Position numbers and translations under genes: made by a program. From positions 1-64,000 of the forward strand of contig CAVYHD010000013.1 in NCBI GenBank assembly GCA_963768075.1: DNA of 64,000 bases, given 5' to 3'. Origin of the DNA: QHXW01 sp963768075. GTDB lineage: Bacteria > Acidobacteriota > Terriglobia > Bryobacterales > Bryobacteraceae. Position 1 is the stretch's first letter. The number at the start of each line of letters is the position of its first letter. This document shows positions 26,151 through 35,318 of the stretch, one piece after another. The notes under the pieces are model-generated. The model was not told the DNA's origin, ran no database searches, and saw only the letters and a list, made by a program, of their open reading frames with translations.

Positions 26151-27728
26151 CTAGTGTATCGCGACGCCCTGCGGGTTGGGTGGTCCCTTGCGGCTTCGCG
26201 CCGAATCCGGTGATGGCTCCAGAAGGATTTCCGCCAGCACCCGGCCCGAAGACCCGCTCGGCGTCTCAACACCCAACAGCGTGGCCAGCGTGGGTGCGAT
26301 GTCATTCGGCGCGATCGTTTCGTCGAACCGTCCCGTTCTAATTCCCGGGCCCATGAAAATCACCGGTACGTGCGTGTCGTATCCGAAAACCGTGCCGTGC
26401 GTCGTGCCGTGAGGGCTGAAAATCCAGTACGGATCCAGCACCACGAAAACGTCGGCTCCGCGCTGCACGTGAAACCCGTTCCGCACTCGCCGCCCCGCTA
26501 GATCGTCCTGCACCGCCCCCTTCATCAGTTGCTCCCGCGTGTAGGCGCGGAACACGTGCGGAATGGTCAGCACCGCGTCGGCCGCCGCCTGGTTCACCTC
26601 CGCCCGGTCCAGATTCTTTTCGCGAATCAAATCCAGATTCAGATAGAGCACATACTCACCCGAGTTGCTGATCCACTTCCCCTCGCCGTACTTCTTGGCC
26701 AGCGCGGCTTGCACGGTGTCCTTCACGATCCCAGCCGGCTCGCGCCCGCCCGGCATGTGCCGCGCCTCATTCACTTCCGGAACCGGCGCCACGCCATGGT
26801 CGGCCGTCAGCACCACCACCACATCCTGCATGCCAACGTGGCTGTCCAGAAACTGAAACAACTTGCCGATCACCTGATCGGTGCGGATCGAAATGTCGTG
26901 TACCTCGGGCGCATCCGGCCCCACTCTGTGGCCCACATGATCGTTCGCCGAGAAACTGATCGCCAGCAAGTCCGTCACCCCGCGCTGGCCGAGCTTCTCG
27001 CCTTCCACCGCGCGCTCCGCAAACTGCTCAACCAGCTCGTTGGCAAAGGGCGTGTCGAGTTCCGCGTCGTACAGCTTCGGTCCGGCCTCGTCCGGCATCT
27101 TGACTTTCATCCATGTCTCGCCTTCGTACCGGTCCGCGGGATGCTTGGTATTGAATTCGCTCGCCCACCCCGGCAGCGCTGCGAAGTAATAGGTGCTGCT
27201 AACGAAGTTGCCGTTGTTGGAATCGAACCAGAACGCGCCGTTCGCCATGTGCCCGGCCGGCAGAATCGCGCTGCGATCTTTAATCGAAACCCCGATCACC
27301 CGCGACCGGCTGCCGTTCGCCATTTTCATCTCATCGCCCACCGTGCTCACCAGCAGCCGGTTCGGAGATGCCCCTCCATCGCCGGTTCCCGCCAGAATCT
27401 TCACCGTGTCGTCGGCAACGCTGGTGACCGTTTTCCCGGTCGTCCGCTCGTACCACTCGTTGCCCACGATGCCGCTTACGGAAGGCAGCGCGCCCGTAAG
27501 AAACGTGCTGTGGCCCACCGCCGTTACCGTCGGAAAGTGCTCATAGTATGCGTTGGTGAATACCGCGCCATGGGTCAGCAGACGGTCCAGTCCCTCCTTA
27601 TAATCCCCCCGGAAACACAGCAGGTAGTCATAGCGAAACTGATCGATCGCGATCGCCACCACCAGTTTGGGCCTCTCCGCCGCGAGGAGCGAGACCGCCG
27701 TCAGCAACAAGGCCAGAAGATTTTTCAT
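26151..27728 (-). CDS. PafA-like alkaline phosphatase family protein
   Basis: 525 residues, secreted (LLALLLTAVSLLAAERPK). Alkaline phosphatase superfamily phosphomonoesterase/phosphodiesterase like PafA: metal-binding Asp in VVAIAIDQFRYDYL, catalytic Thr in EHFPTVTAVGHSTFLTGALP, Asn in VSGIVGNEWYERTTG, Asp-His in VVLTADHGVAPVPEV, and a His near the end in GTTHGTVFGYDTHVPVIFMG. PafA enzymes release phosphate from organic esters in the periplasm. It begins a minus-strand run with groS and Skp. Confidence 0.85.
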   Translation of the reverse strand: MKNLLALLLTAVSLLAAERPKLVVAIAIDQFRYDYLLCFRGDYKEGLDRLLTHGAVFTNAYYEHFPTVTAVGHSTFLTGALPSVSGIVGNEWYERTTGKTVTSVADDTVKILAGTGDGGASPNRLLVSTVGDEMKMANGSRSRVIGVSIKDRSAILPAGHMANGAFWFDSNNGNFVSSTYYFAALPGWASEFNTKHPADRYEGETWMKVKMPDEAGPKLYDAELDTPFANELVEQFAERAVEGEKLGQRGVTDLLAISFSANDHVGHRVGPDAPEVHDISIRTDQVIGKLFQFLDSHVGMQDVVVVLTADHGVAPVPEVNEARHMPGGREPAGIVKDTVQAALAKKYGEGKWISNSGEYVLYLNLDLIREKNLDRAEVNQAAADAVLTIPHVFRAYTREQLMKGAVQDDLAGRRVRNGFHVQRGADVFVVLDPYWIFSPHGTTHGTVFGYDTHVPVIFMGPGIRTGRFDETIAPNDIAPTLATLLGVETPSGSSGRVLAEILLEPSPDSARSRKGPPNPQGVAIH

Positions 27729-27744
27729 GGTGTAATTTTCTATT

Positions 27745-28206
27745 CTACTGGCCCAGCTCGTGGCATGTATTGCACGTCAGCGGCGCATGTCGAACCTTGT
27801 GGCAGGCCACGCACCCTTTCATCGTGATGGGTATCTCGAGCGTCACGGTTTCGTGCTCATTCACCGCGCCGTGACACTCTTTGCACTCTGTTCCGGCCTT
27901 TACATGCCGCGCATGGCTGAAATACACGAAATCCTCCACCGCGTACACTTGCTTTGCGGGAAATGGCGTCGCGTCGTTACCCATCGCCGCCAGTCGCTCG
28001 ATCTGAGGACTGTCTTTCTTCACCGCGCGGTGGCATGTCATGCATTTCGCGACCGCTGGAAACGACGCCTTCTCGCCGGTTTCAACCGTCGTATGGCAGT
28101 ACTTGCAGTCAATCTTCAGCGGCGCGTGCCGCTTGTGGCTGAACTCCACTCGCTCATCCGCCGCAGCTAGCGACGCTACGGCAAGCAGTAAGCCACAACC
28201 GAATCG
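27745..28206 (-). CDS. Pentaheme c-type cytochrome (c3/c7-like)
   Basis: About 150 residues, exported (GCGLLLAVASLAAADE). It carries five CxxCH heme motifs: CKYCH, CMTCH, CKECH, CVACH and CNTCH. FSHKRHA and FSHARHV supply further His ligands, as in cytochromes of the c7 type. The start is uncertain: no ATG fits, and the frame runs back into the PQQ dehydrogenase gene, so it probably begins at a non-ATG codon around 28206, overlapping that gene by 30 or so bases. The overlap and the motifs suggest that it takes electrons from the dehydrogenase. Confidence 0.8.
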   Translation of the reverse strand, partial: RFGCGLLLAVASLAAADERVEFSHKRHAPLKIDCKYCHTTVETGEKASFPAVAKCMTCHRAVKKDSPQIERLAAMGNDATPFPAKQVYAVEDFVYFSHARHVKAGTECKECHGAVNEHETVTLEIPITMKGCVACHKVRHAPLTCNTCHELGQ

Positions 28207-30041
28207 GAAAAGTCCTTGTTGTATTTGTTTCCTCCGCCTGCTGCGATCACTATGTACTGCTTGCCGGTTTTGCTCCCGAGGAATGTCATGGGCGTCGCGT
28301 GCGCGCTGGCCGGCAGCTTCGTCACCCACAGTTCCTTCCCCGTATCTTTATCGAAAGCGCGAAACCGCGAGTCGTTGGTGGCCCCGATAAACACCAGTCC
28401 GCCCGCCGTTACCATTGACCCGCCGATGTTGGACGTGCCTGTCGGCGGTATTCCCCGCGCCACCAGTTCATCCACCACTCCCAGCACCGAGCGCCAGCGA
28501 AACTCCCCCTTGTCCAGATCGATGGCCGTCAAAAATCCCCATGGCGGTTTCTGGCATGGATACTGATTCTGATCCCAGAACCGCCCGCTGCCCGAATTCA
28601 CCGGCCGGTAAGGAATTTGCGCGCCCGCCGGCCGCTTCACCATTTGGTAGATCATCCCCGCATCCATCGAGTTCACGTACAAGGTGTGGGTCTCGGGGTC
28701 CCACGATGCGCCTCCCCAATTGGCGCCGCCATTGGTGCCCGGAAACAGCACCGTTGGCTTCAGCCCGATCGGCGTGTAGAGATCCCCCAGCACGGCATTC
28801 TCGATGAGTTTGGCGCAATACGCGCGCGATTCCGGCGTCACATCGGTCAGCTCATCGCGCGTCATCTTTTGCCGCGCATAGGGCGGTGGCTTCACCGGAA
28901 ACGGCTGCGTCGGCCACGCTTGCTCGCCCGGAGTCTCGCTTGCCGCCACGGGCTTTTCGACAATATCGAACAGCGGTTTGCCGCTCACGCGGTCGAACAC
29001 GAACGTGAAACCCGTCTTGGTTACCTGCGCGACCGCCGCCACCTGCTTGCCTTCCCGCGTTACCGTCACCAGATTCGGCGGCGCCGGGATATCGTAATCC
29101 CAAAGGTCGTGGTGTATCGTCTGGAAATACCACAGCCGCTTGCCCGTCTGCGCATCGAGCGCCACCAGACAATCGCCGAACAGTCCCGCGCCTTTGCGAT
29201 CACCGCCATAGTAGTCCGTCGATGGCGAAGTGAGCGGCAGAAACACGATCCCGCGCTCCCTATCAACCGTCAGAATCGACCACGCATTGATCGCCCCGCG
29301 CCCCTTCCACGAGTCGCCCTCCCACGTGTCGTTGCCGAACTCGCCCGCCCGCGGCACCACATGAAACGTCCACAGCACTTTGCCGGTCCGCGCATCGTAT
29401 CCGCGCACGTCGCCCAGCGGCCCTTGCGGCGTTCCATCGGCCGTGAGCGAACCGCAAATAATCACGTTCTTATACACCGCCGGCGGCGACGTCATCCCGT
29501 ATTCGCGGTTGCGGTACTGCTCCGCCACCCCCAGGTGCATGTCCACGAAGCCGCCCAGCCCGAAGGAGTCATCGGGCTTTCCCGTCTTCGTGTCGATCGA
29601 GAACAACCTCCCGTCCAGCGTTCCCAACACGACGCGCTTCTGCTTACCATCGGTCCAATACGCCGCCCCGCGGCTGATAAACAGGTTCCGCGGCGTGTCC
29701 ATTTCGAGCTTCGGATCGAACGCCCACAGTTCTTTGCCCGTCTCCGGATCGAGCGCGATCACCCGGGAAAATGGCGTCGTGACATACATCACGCCATCCA
29801 CCACTAAGGGCGTAGACTCAAACGCGCTGCGCACCGGATACTTCGACCCGTCGCTGATATCGCCCGTGTGATAAGTCCACGCGACCTGTAGCTGCGTAAC
29901 GTTGGACCGGTCAATCTGTTTCAGCTTGGAATACCGCGAGTTCCCCGGCTCCCCGCCATAGACCGGCCAGTCTTGAGCGCTCAGGCCGGTACAAAAGCAA
30001 ACTAACGCCGAGATGCAGAGACGCAGAGAAATTGCTTTCAT
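28176..30041 (-). CDS. PQQ-dependent dehydrogenase (quinoprotein)
   Basis: 621 residues from the ATG at 30041 (GAGAG upstream), with signal peptide ISALVCFCTGLSAQDWP. Eight-bladed beta propeller with W motifs repeated: RVIALDPETGKELWAFDP, GRLFSIDTKTGKPD, GYDARTGKVLWTFH, ALDAQTGKRLWYFQ and RAFDKDTGKELWVTKL. It is of the soluble alcohol/sugar dehydrogenase type without its own heme-binding CxxCH, so it needs an outside acceptor; the neighbouring pentaheme cytochrome fits. PQQ synthesis genes are not in the window. Substrate cannot be predicted. Confidence 0.9.
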   Translation of the reverse strand: MKAISLRLCISALVCFCTGLSAQDWPVYGGEPGNSRYSKLKQIDRSNVTQLQVAWTYHTGDISDGSKYPVRSAFESTPLVVDGVMYVTTPFSRVIALDPETGKELWAFDPKLEMDTPRNLFISRGAAYWTDGKQKRVVLGTLDGRLFSIDTKTGKPDDSFGLGGFVDMHLGVAEQYRNREYGMTSPPAVYKNVIICGSLTADGTPQGPLGDVRGYDARTGKVLWTFHVVPRAGEFGNDTWEGDSWKGRGAINAWSILTVDRERGIVFLPLTSPSTDYYGGDRKGAGLFGDCLVALDAQTGKRLWYFQTIHHDLWDYDIPAPPNLVTVTREGKQVAAVAQVTKTGFTFVFDRVSGKPLFDIVEKPVAASETPGEQAWPTQPFPVKPPPYARQKMTRDELTDVTPESRAYCAKLIENAVLGDLYTPIGLKPTVLFPGTNGGANWGGASWDPETHTLYVNSMDAGMIYQMVKRPAGAQIPYRPVNSGSGRFWDQNQYPCQKPPWGFLTAIDLDKGEFRWRSVLGVVDELVARGIPPTGTSNIGGSMVTAGGLVFIGATNDSRFRAFDKDTGKELWVTKLPASAHATPMTFLGSKTGKQYIVIAAGGGNKYNKDFSDSVVAYCLP

Positions 30042-30069
30042 TGGGTTCTCTCGGCGTCGCAAACTCGGC

Positions 30070-31341
30070 TCATGCGAACTTATACACTCCCGGCACCGGC
30101 AGCGGCGGCACATCCATCGGCAGATCGTAATCGAACGCCTTCGGGAACAGATCCAGTTGCGACGCCATCATCTGGTCCCAGGTGATCTTCTGGCCCGAGT
30201 ACGCCGATTCGCGTGCCATCACGCACGTCATCGTGCTCTCCGCGACAGTCATCCCGTGATTGATATACGGCCCTTGCCCGCGAATGCTCTTCACCAGGTC
30301 GATGTGCTCCTGGACATACGGATCGATGCCCTTCGCGCCCATGCTCTTGCAATCGCTCCGCCCCTTCGAACCCACCACCAGCTCCGAAACATTCGTCGGC
30401 AGACCTTTCGGGTACTGCCGGCAGTAGCTCGACATGTGCACCCCGTTCGCGTACACGAAATCCGCACTGATGTGATCGAAAATGTTGCCGTAGATCTCTT
30501 CGCGCGGCCGCCACGCCGCCCCGCCCGTCGCCACCACTTCCACCGGATGCCCGCCCATCACCCAGTTGATGACGTCGATATTGTGCAGGTGTTGCTCCAC
30601 CACCTGATCGCCGCAGATCCACACGAACGAGTACCACGCCCGGTGCTGCCACGTCATGTCTTTCCAGTTCGGGTCGCGCTCCTTCTGCTGGATCACCGGC
30701 GTCCCCACCCAGTACGCATATGCGCCCGTAATATCGCCAATCGCTCCGTCTTTGATGCGGTGAATGGTCTCGACGTATTCTTTCTGCGACCGCCGTTGCG
30801 CGCCACTCATCACCGTCAGCTTAAGCTCTTCCGACTTCTTCGCCGCCGCCATGAATCGCCGCACATTCACCGGATCCGTCCCGAACGGTTTCTCCGCGAA
30901 CACATGCTTCTTCGCCTCGATGGCGGCCTCGAAGTGCATCGGCCGGTAGCCCGGCGGCGTAGCAAGAATGACCACATCGATATCCGACGCCAGCACTTTC
31001 TTGTAAGCGTCGAACCCCACAAAATGATGCTCCGGATCGACCTTCACCTTCTCCGCCAGTCCCGGGTATTTGGTCGAATTGCGGATCTTATCGAGCGACG
31101 CTTCGAGATGATCTTCGAAAATGTCGCCCATCGCCACCAGTTCGACATTTTCATTGCCGTGCAGATTCTGCGAAGCCGCCTCCGTGCCGCGCTGCCCGCA
31201 GCCAATCAATCCCAGTTTGAGCTTTTCATTGCCCGCTCCGCGCACCAGCTCGGGCTTGATAATCGTAAACGAAGCCCCCGCGGCCACGCCCGTGGACCGC
31301 TTCAAAAACGATCGTCGTGAAACTTCGTTGGATTCTTCCAT
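30070..31341 (-). CDS. Gfo/Idh/MocA family oxidoreductase, Tat-exported
   Basis: 423 residues. The N-terminus is a Tat signal (SRRSFLKRSTGVAAGASFTI). The Rossmann start LKLGLIGCGQRGTEAASQNL follows, then VVILATPPGYRPMHFEAAIE, AKKHVFAEKPFGTDPVNVRR (the EKP motif with the catalytic Lys) and the C-terminal domain with VVEQHLHNIDVINWVMGGHP. Such proteins likely act on sugars or uronic acids in the periplasm with a tightly bound NAD(P). It lies directly upstream of the PQQ dehydrogenase on the same strand (28 bases). Confidence 0.9.
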   Translation of the reverse strand: MEESNEVSRRSFLKRSTGVAAGASFTIIKPELVRGAGNEKLKLGLIGCGQRGTEAASQNLHGNENVELVAMGDIFEDHLEASLDKIRNSTKYPGLAEKVKVDPEHHFVGFDAYKKVLASDIDVVILATPPGYRPMHFEAAIEAKKHVFAEKPFGTDPVNVRRFMAAAKKSEELKLTVMSGAQRRSQKEYVETIHRIKDGAIGDITGAYAYWVGTPVIQQKERDPNWKDMTWQHRAWYSFVWICGDQVVEQHLHNIDVINWVMGGHPVEVVATGGAAWRPREEIYGNIFDHISADFVYANGVHMSSYCRQYPKGLPTNVSELVVGSKGRSDCKSMGAKGIDPYVQEHIDLVKSIRGQGPYINHGMTVAESTMTCVMARESAYSGQKITWDQMMASQLDLFPKAFDYDLPMDVPPLPVPGVYKFA

Positions 31342-31408
31342 GACCGCCTCACAGTCCGAAGCGATTGTATCTTAACTGGGACAATGCGGACTTCAACGGC
31401 CGGTCCCC

Positions 31409-32083
31409 TCATCCCCCGTCCGACGCCGTAAAGCTCGTAAATCCGTAATCCCGATTCACGCCCGTCCCGCCCGTCAGAAAGAAACCAATTCCCGGGCTTC
31501 CCGTCGTGAAGGTATTGTCCACCGTCTGGGCGGCCACCACGCCGTTGATGTATGACGTAATGACGTTGCCGGCGATGGTTGCCTTGACGACATCTCCGGT
31601 AGTCACGCCGTATTGTGCGCCTTCTTGGTGGCTCAGATACGTAAAACTTCCGAGCGGCCCGTTCCACCGGACGATATCGGAATACGCGTTCCTGGTTTTT
31701 GAGCAGCGGAAAAGAATTTCATATCCGGTCGCCCAATGCGACGAGAACGAGCTCCGAAGCCGCAACTCCACTTCCTCATAGACGTTTTCATTCGGATGTT
31801 CTGAATAAACGGTCGCCTGTGCCGTCTGGTCCGGTCCCCAGCGGCCCGTCAACAAAGCCGTCGCGTCATCATAGCCAGTCGAGCCGGATTCGAGCCCAAA
31901 CACACGCCCGTGTACCGTCCCAACGTCCGCCCAATCAACGGCAACCGCTTTCCCGTTTTCCCAATTACCCTGCTCGGAAAGGACGTTCTCGGCCAGGGGG
32001 AACTTGGTGGTGTAGATTCGGTGCGTTCCCGGGGAAGCGAATGTAGTGGCCAGCAGAACAACGGCGAGCGCTATATTCTTCAT
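31409..32083 (-). CDS. Secreted concanavalin-A-like (LamG-type) hypothetical protein
   Basis: 224 residues with a signal peptide (LAVVLLATTFASP). The remainder looks like one beta-sandwich of the LamG/lectin type: FPLAENVLSEQGNWENGKA, then ATVYSEHPNENVYEEVELRL, GYEILFRCSKTRNAYSDIV, KATIAGNVITSYINGVVAAQ and TGSPGIGFFLTGGTGVNRDY. Such one-domain proteins bind polysaccharide or are parts of secreted complexes. It has no visible catalytic residues. Function unknown. Confidence 0.6.
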   Translation of the reverse strand: MKNIALAVVLLATTFASPGTHRIYTTKFPLAENVLSEQGNWENGKAVAVDWADVGTVHGRVFGLESGSTGYDDATALLTGRWGPDQTAQATVYSEHPNENVYEEVELRLRSSFSSHWATGYEILFRCSKTRNAYSDIVRWNGPLGSFTYLSHQEGAQYGVTTGDVVKATIAGNVITSYINGVVAAQTVDNTFTTGSPGIGFFLTGGTGVNRDYGFTSFTASDGG

Positions 32084-32170
32084 GCGATTACCGTAATGGT
32101 ACCGTACGTGCCGTTTTGCACAAGATAATCTGGCTAGGGAGCACTAATCACATCCGGCTCACCCCATCGC

Positions 32171-32233
32171 ACTTGCCCGCGCCAGTGGATTTGGGGTATA
32201 GTCAGTATGCTTTTTAGAACGAGGAGGTTACTG
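32171..32233 (+). promoter_or_regulatory. Putative promoter and strong ribosome site of the small secreted protein gene
   Basis: TTGCCC, then 18 bases, then TATAGT (ending about 32200) are followed 30 bases on by GAGGAGG, five to ten bases before the GTG at 32236. The -35 box is only a partial match. The ribosome site is among the best in the window and suggests a highly made protein. Confidence 0.4.
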
Positions 32234-32235
32234 CC

Positions 32236-32532
32236 GTGAAGAAAGTTGTTCTAGCGATTGTGGCGCTGTCGGTGTTCTCCCTGACAGCGATGGCCGGCGA
32301 GTATACGGGTTACATTTCCGACTCAAAGTGCGGGGCGAAAGGGGCCAAGGACGCCCATGCCGGTTGCGCGAAGGGCTGCGTGAAGGGCGGAGCGGCTGCG
32401 GTATTTGTGACCGACGGCAAAGTCTACAAAATCGACGATGCCTCGAAGGTTGCAGATCATATTGGCGACAAAGTCACGATCACCGGCGAGTTGAGCGGTG
32501 ACACCGTGAAAGTCGAAAGCGTGAAGATGTAG
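32236..32532 (+). CDS. Small secreted acidobacterial-type protein
   Basis: 98 residues, with signal peptide VVLAIVALSVFSLTAMAGEY. The Cys-rich start of the mature part (YISDSKCGAKGAKDAHAGCAK then GCVKGG) has three Cys and a His, and could bind a metal or form a disulfide. The second part (AVFVTDGKVYKIDDASKVAD, then HIGDKVTITGELSGDTVKVE) has the pattern of a small OB fold. Proteins of this kind are common in Acidobacteriota but have no known role. The GTG start has a very strong ribosome site. Confidence 0.65.
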   Translation: MKKVVLAIVALSVFSLTAMAGEYTGYISDSKCGAKGAKDAHAGCAKGCVKGGAAAVFVTDGKVYKIDDASKVADHIGDKVTITGELSGDTVKVESVKM

Positions 32533-32567
32533 CTGGTCTTCAATACCTTCCGGGGTGGAGAGGCCGG

Positions 32568-33656
32568 CTATTGCAGCTTGCCTCTCCCCTCAACCTTCCA
32601 CACTTCCTCAACCTGCTCTCCCCGCTTTCCGTACACATATTCATGCAGATTTACAGCCACGCAAATGTGGCTGGGAATGATGTGCAGCCGGTCGCCGATC
32701 GCGAAGCCGCGTTGCGCGCGTGTAATGTCGATGTATCCGTGCTCTTCGTTCTCCCGGTGAAATGAGCACTCGGGAGCCTCCACCACGCGTCCATGCACCG
32801 ACGGCGGCGCCGCCGTATCCGATGAAAACGTCTTCGACCCGCCGTCCACAATGATCTGGCCCGGCCGCGCCGTCGATACCACCGTCACCAGGATCGAAGC
32901 CGCACAATCGTCAAACGTGCACGCGCCGCTGGCTACCGTATTCACATCGTTATAAACGTAGGTGCCGGGACGAATCTCAGTGAGACCTTTGACTTGGTGG
33001 GACTGGAACAGGGAGGGAGTCGAGCCGCCGCTCACTACGCGGACTTCGATGCCGTCGCGGCGGAAATCATCGAGAATGCATTGCACCAGTTCGCTGAGCT
33101 TGTGGATCTGCTCCAGGCCCCGCTCAGCAGTGTCGCGAATATGGCCCGGATAGAAATCGATGCCTTCGAACCGTAGATTGGGGAGCGCCCGCAGGCCGCG
33201 CGCCAGTTCCATCAGCTCCGGACCCGGCGAAACCCCCACGCGATTCAGCCCGGCGTCTACTTCCGCCAATACGCCGACCTCGACTTTCGCCTCGCGCGCC
33301 GCCTCCGACAACTGTTTCGCCGCCACCAGATTATCCAGCGCCACGGTAAGCTGCGTCTTTTTGGCGACCTCCATTAGCCGCTCCAGCTTGGAACGCCCAA
33401 GCACCGGATACGCCAGCAGCAGATCCGGCGGATTCGCTCCGAGCATTGCCTGGGCTTCGCCGACCTTGGCTACCGTCAGGCCCACGGCGCCCGCGTCAAG
33501 CTGCCGCCTCCCTACTGCCGGAACTTTGTGCGTTTTGGTGTGCGGCCGTAACCGGAGGCCGTGCGCCTTGGTGTAATCGGCGACGCGGCGTAGGTTCCGG
33601 TCCATGATGTCGAGATCGATGACTAGTGCTGGTGTGTCGAGTTCGGAGATGTGCAT
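32568..33656 (-). CDS. D-threonine aldolase / D-serine dehydratase-type PLP enzyme
   Basis: 362 residues, fold type III (alanine racemase N-terminal) with the D-TA/DSD1-type C-terminal domain. Start: TPALVIDLDIMDRNLRRVA; the PLP Lys is in LRPHTKTHKVPAV; later IDFYPGHIRDTAERG, VRVVSGGSTPSLFQSHQV and the end domain with the metal-binding His/Cys pattern EEHGYIDITR and HIIPSHICVAVNLHE. The reaction is likely cleavage of D-threonine-like or dehydration of D-serine-like amino acids. It stands alone, convergent with the small secreted protein gene. Confidence 0.85.
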   Translation of the reverse strand: MHISELDTPALVIDLDIMDRNLRRVADYTKAHGLRLRPHTKTHKVPAVGRRQLDAGAVGLTVAKVGEAQAMLGANPPDLLLAYPVLGRSKLERLMEVAKKTQLTVALDNLVAAKQLSEAAREAKVEVGVLAEVDAGLNRVGVSPGPELMELARGLRALPNLRFEGIDFYPGHIRDTAERGLEQIHKLSELVQCILDDFRRDGIEVRVVSGGSTPSLFQSHQVKGLTEIRPGTYVYNDVNTVASGACTFDDCAASILVTVVSTARPGQIIVDGGSKTFSSDTAAPPSVHGRVVEAPECSFHRENEEHGYIDITRAQRGFAIGDRLHIIPSHICVAVNLHEYVYGKRGEQVEEVWKVEGRGKLQ

Positions 33657-33667
33657 GCCCCACTATT

Positions 33668-34533
33668 CTACGCGAACTGGCCCGTGTCCACCCAGGATTG
33701 CTTGATCACCGTCCACCAGTCGACCGCCAGTCCTTGCGTCACATATTTGTAGGAAAGCCATGCGTATCCCTGCATCCCCCAACTCGTTCCCCACGAGTTA
33801 CGCACCAGCAGCGCGCCCGTATCCGGCCCGATCGTCAGATGGTCGTCGTACCCCACCGCCGCGTTCGCGTGGCCGCCATTGAGTTGGCTCGAGGACCCGG
33901 ATAGGCAACTTTGCCGTCTGGCCCGGCATTCATGTATTCGTTATACGCCGGAAAACCAAACATGCTCGGAAATCCCGCCGCCAGATGGCTCCGGATATTG
34001 GCAAGCACCTGGTCCGGCGTGACGTTGACCGGGTCGAGCCGAAAATACGTGGCGGACGCGAAATTTCGTGCGAACGCGTAACAGAAGGCGCTCGGTTCTT
34101 TGTCCAGCCGTTCATTCGTAGCCGCCGGTCTGCCGTCGTAGGGCCAGTAAGTTTCCGGTGGCGCGCCGAAAACGGTCAGCGCTTCCATGGTTGTCCGCAG
34201 ATACGCGCCGGAGTCGCCCGTTGCGCCAGTCAGGTCTCGCGTCGCTTTGTAAATGAACAAGCGCGACGCATCCGACGTGCGGTTCAAGGCCTTCTTCTCA
34301 AAATATCCCACCAGGGCAGCCGCGGCGTGCGCCGTACAAGCGCCCAATTGCTGCTGATCCCAGATGGGAGGCAGGTGTGGGCGCAAGTCCACACGATTCG
34401 GAAGAGCCGCCGCGGTGGCTAGAGAACTTTTCGCCAGCAGCGGTTGGACGGCCGCGTGGCTCGCGGTGTAATCCTGAATACTGGGCACATCGGGAATCCA
34501 TCCCATGCCCTGGGACACACGTGTACTCCGCAT
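33668..34533 (-). CDS. Papain-like (C1) cysteine peptidase, frameshifted
   Basis: About 285 residues when joined. The N-terminal part is DVPSIQDYTASHAAVQPLLA, then VDLRPHLPPIWDQQQLGACT with the nucleophile Cys after Gln-Gln-Leu-Gly-Ala. The frame breaks near 33895; the rest continues with GGHANAAVGYDD (His) and VRNSWGTSWGMQGYAWLSYK (Asn). The N-terminal region is like the small bacterial C1 peptidases with no propeptide, and there is no signal peptide. The break falls just before the catalytic His. Confidence 0.85.
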
Positions 34534-34561
34534 GTTGTTTCCTTGATTTTTTTAGTCGAAA

Positions 34562-35170
34562 CTACTTGAACCGAAGCAGCAGCTTGCCATCCGGCGTGGT
34601 GTAAATCAGCTCGAGATCCTTCAGCTTCTGCTTCTCCATCGGAAAGTACAGCAGGCCGGAAACCGGACCTTCGGTCTCTTTCTCCGCCAGAATTTTCTGT
34701 TTCAATACGTCCAGGATCGGATCGGGTTTTTCGGTGGCGCCCGATCTCACCACGGAGTGATTTTCCGTGATATCCGCCGTACCCATCGACATGGGGCCCA
34801 CGCCGAAGGTAGTCTTACTGCCTCCGGGTTGCGATTGCGTCACAACGATCGCGCCCCGGCCGGCGATTTGGCCCGGAACAAAGGGTGTGGTTCGCGACCC
34901 ATCCTTGTCCGTTTTCAGCATGAAGTCATCCAGATGGATCGCCACTTTCCGGCCTTCTTTCGGAACGATCCGGACATCCATGAGGATGTAGTGGCCGCCC
35001 AAATCTGATCCCAGCGCCTCTTTCACCAATTCCGGATCGGCAAGCGGCGTGGCCGTAATCTCAAGCACGTCATTTTCGCCCGACCGGACCGGTGATTTCT
35101 GCGGCTTCTTATCACCGCCGAAAAGGATTCCAGCGCCGATCAACCCGATTGCAATTACTCCCCCTCGCAT
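34562..35170 (-). CDS. Hypothetical membrane-anchored or exported protein
   Basis: 202 residues from the ATG at 35170 (the longer form from 35320 has no features). A short hydrophobic start (GGVIAIGLIGAGILFGG) is followed by a charged linker and a beta-rich domain: VLEITATPLADPELVKEALG, GHYILMDVRIVPKEGRKVAI and HLDDFMLKTDKDGSRTTPFV. The C-terminal part has VSGLLYFPMEKQKLKDLEL. The domain order is that of bacterial DUF4352/Ig-like telokin-type extracellular domains. I cannot assign a role. Confidence 0.55.
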   Translation of the reverse strand: MRGGVIAIGLIGAGILFGGDKKPQKSPVRSGENDVLEITATPLADPELVKEALGSDLGGHYILMDVRIVPKEGRKVAIHLDDFMLKTDKDGSRTTPFVPGQIAGRGAIVVTQSQPGGSKTTFGVGPMSMGTADITENHSVVRSGATEKPDPILDVLKQKILAEKETEGPVSGLLYFPMEKQKLKDLELIYTTPDGKLLLRFK

Positions 35171-35318
35171 CCCGCAGTCCTCGCCCGCATTATAGCGGTT
35201 TTCGCAACTAGAACGAACCCCGAGCCGGCTAGGGCCCTGCCCGCGTTCGTCTAAGTACTTCCAGCAATTCATGTTTTGGGAATAACTGTCGAATGTTGGC
35301 ATAGGTGTGACTTTGACC

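Noticed and set aside
28617..31320. Two long plus-strand frames over the PQQ dehydrogenase and oxidoreductase genes
   Set aside because: Both are Arg/His-rich mirror frames of well-supported genes on the minus strand.
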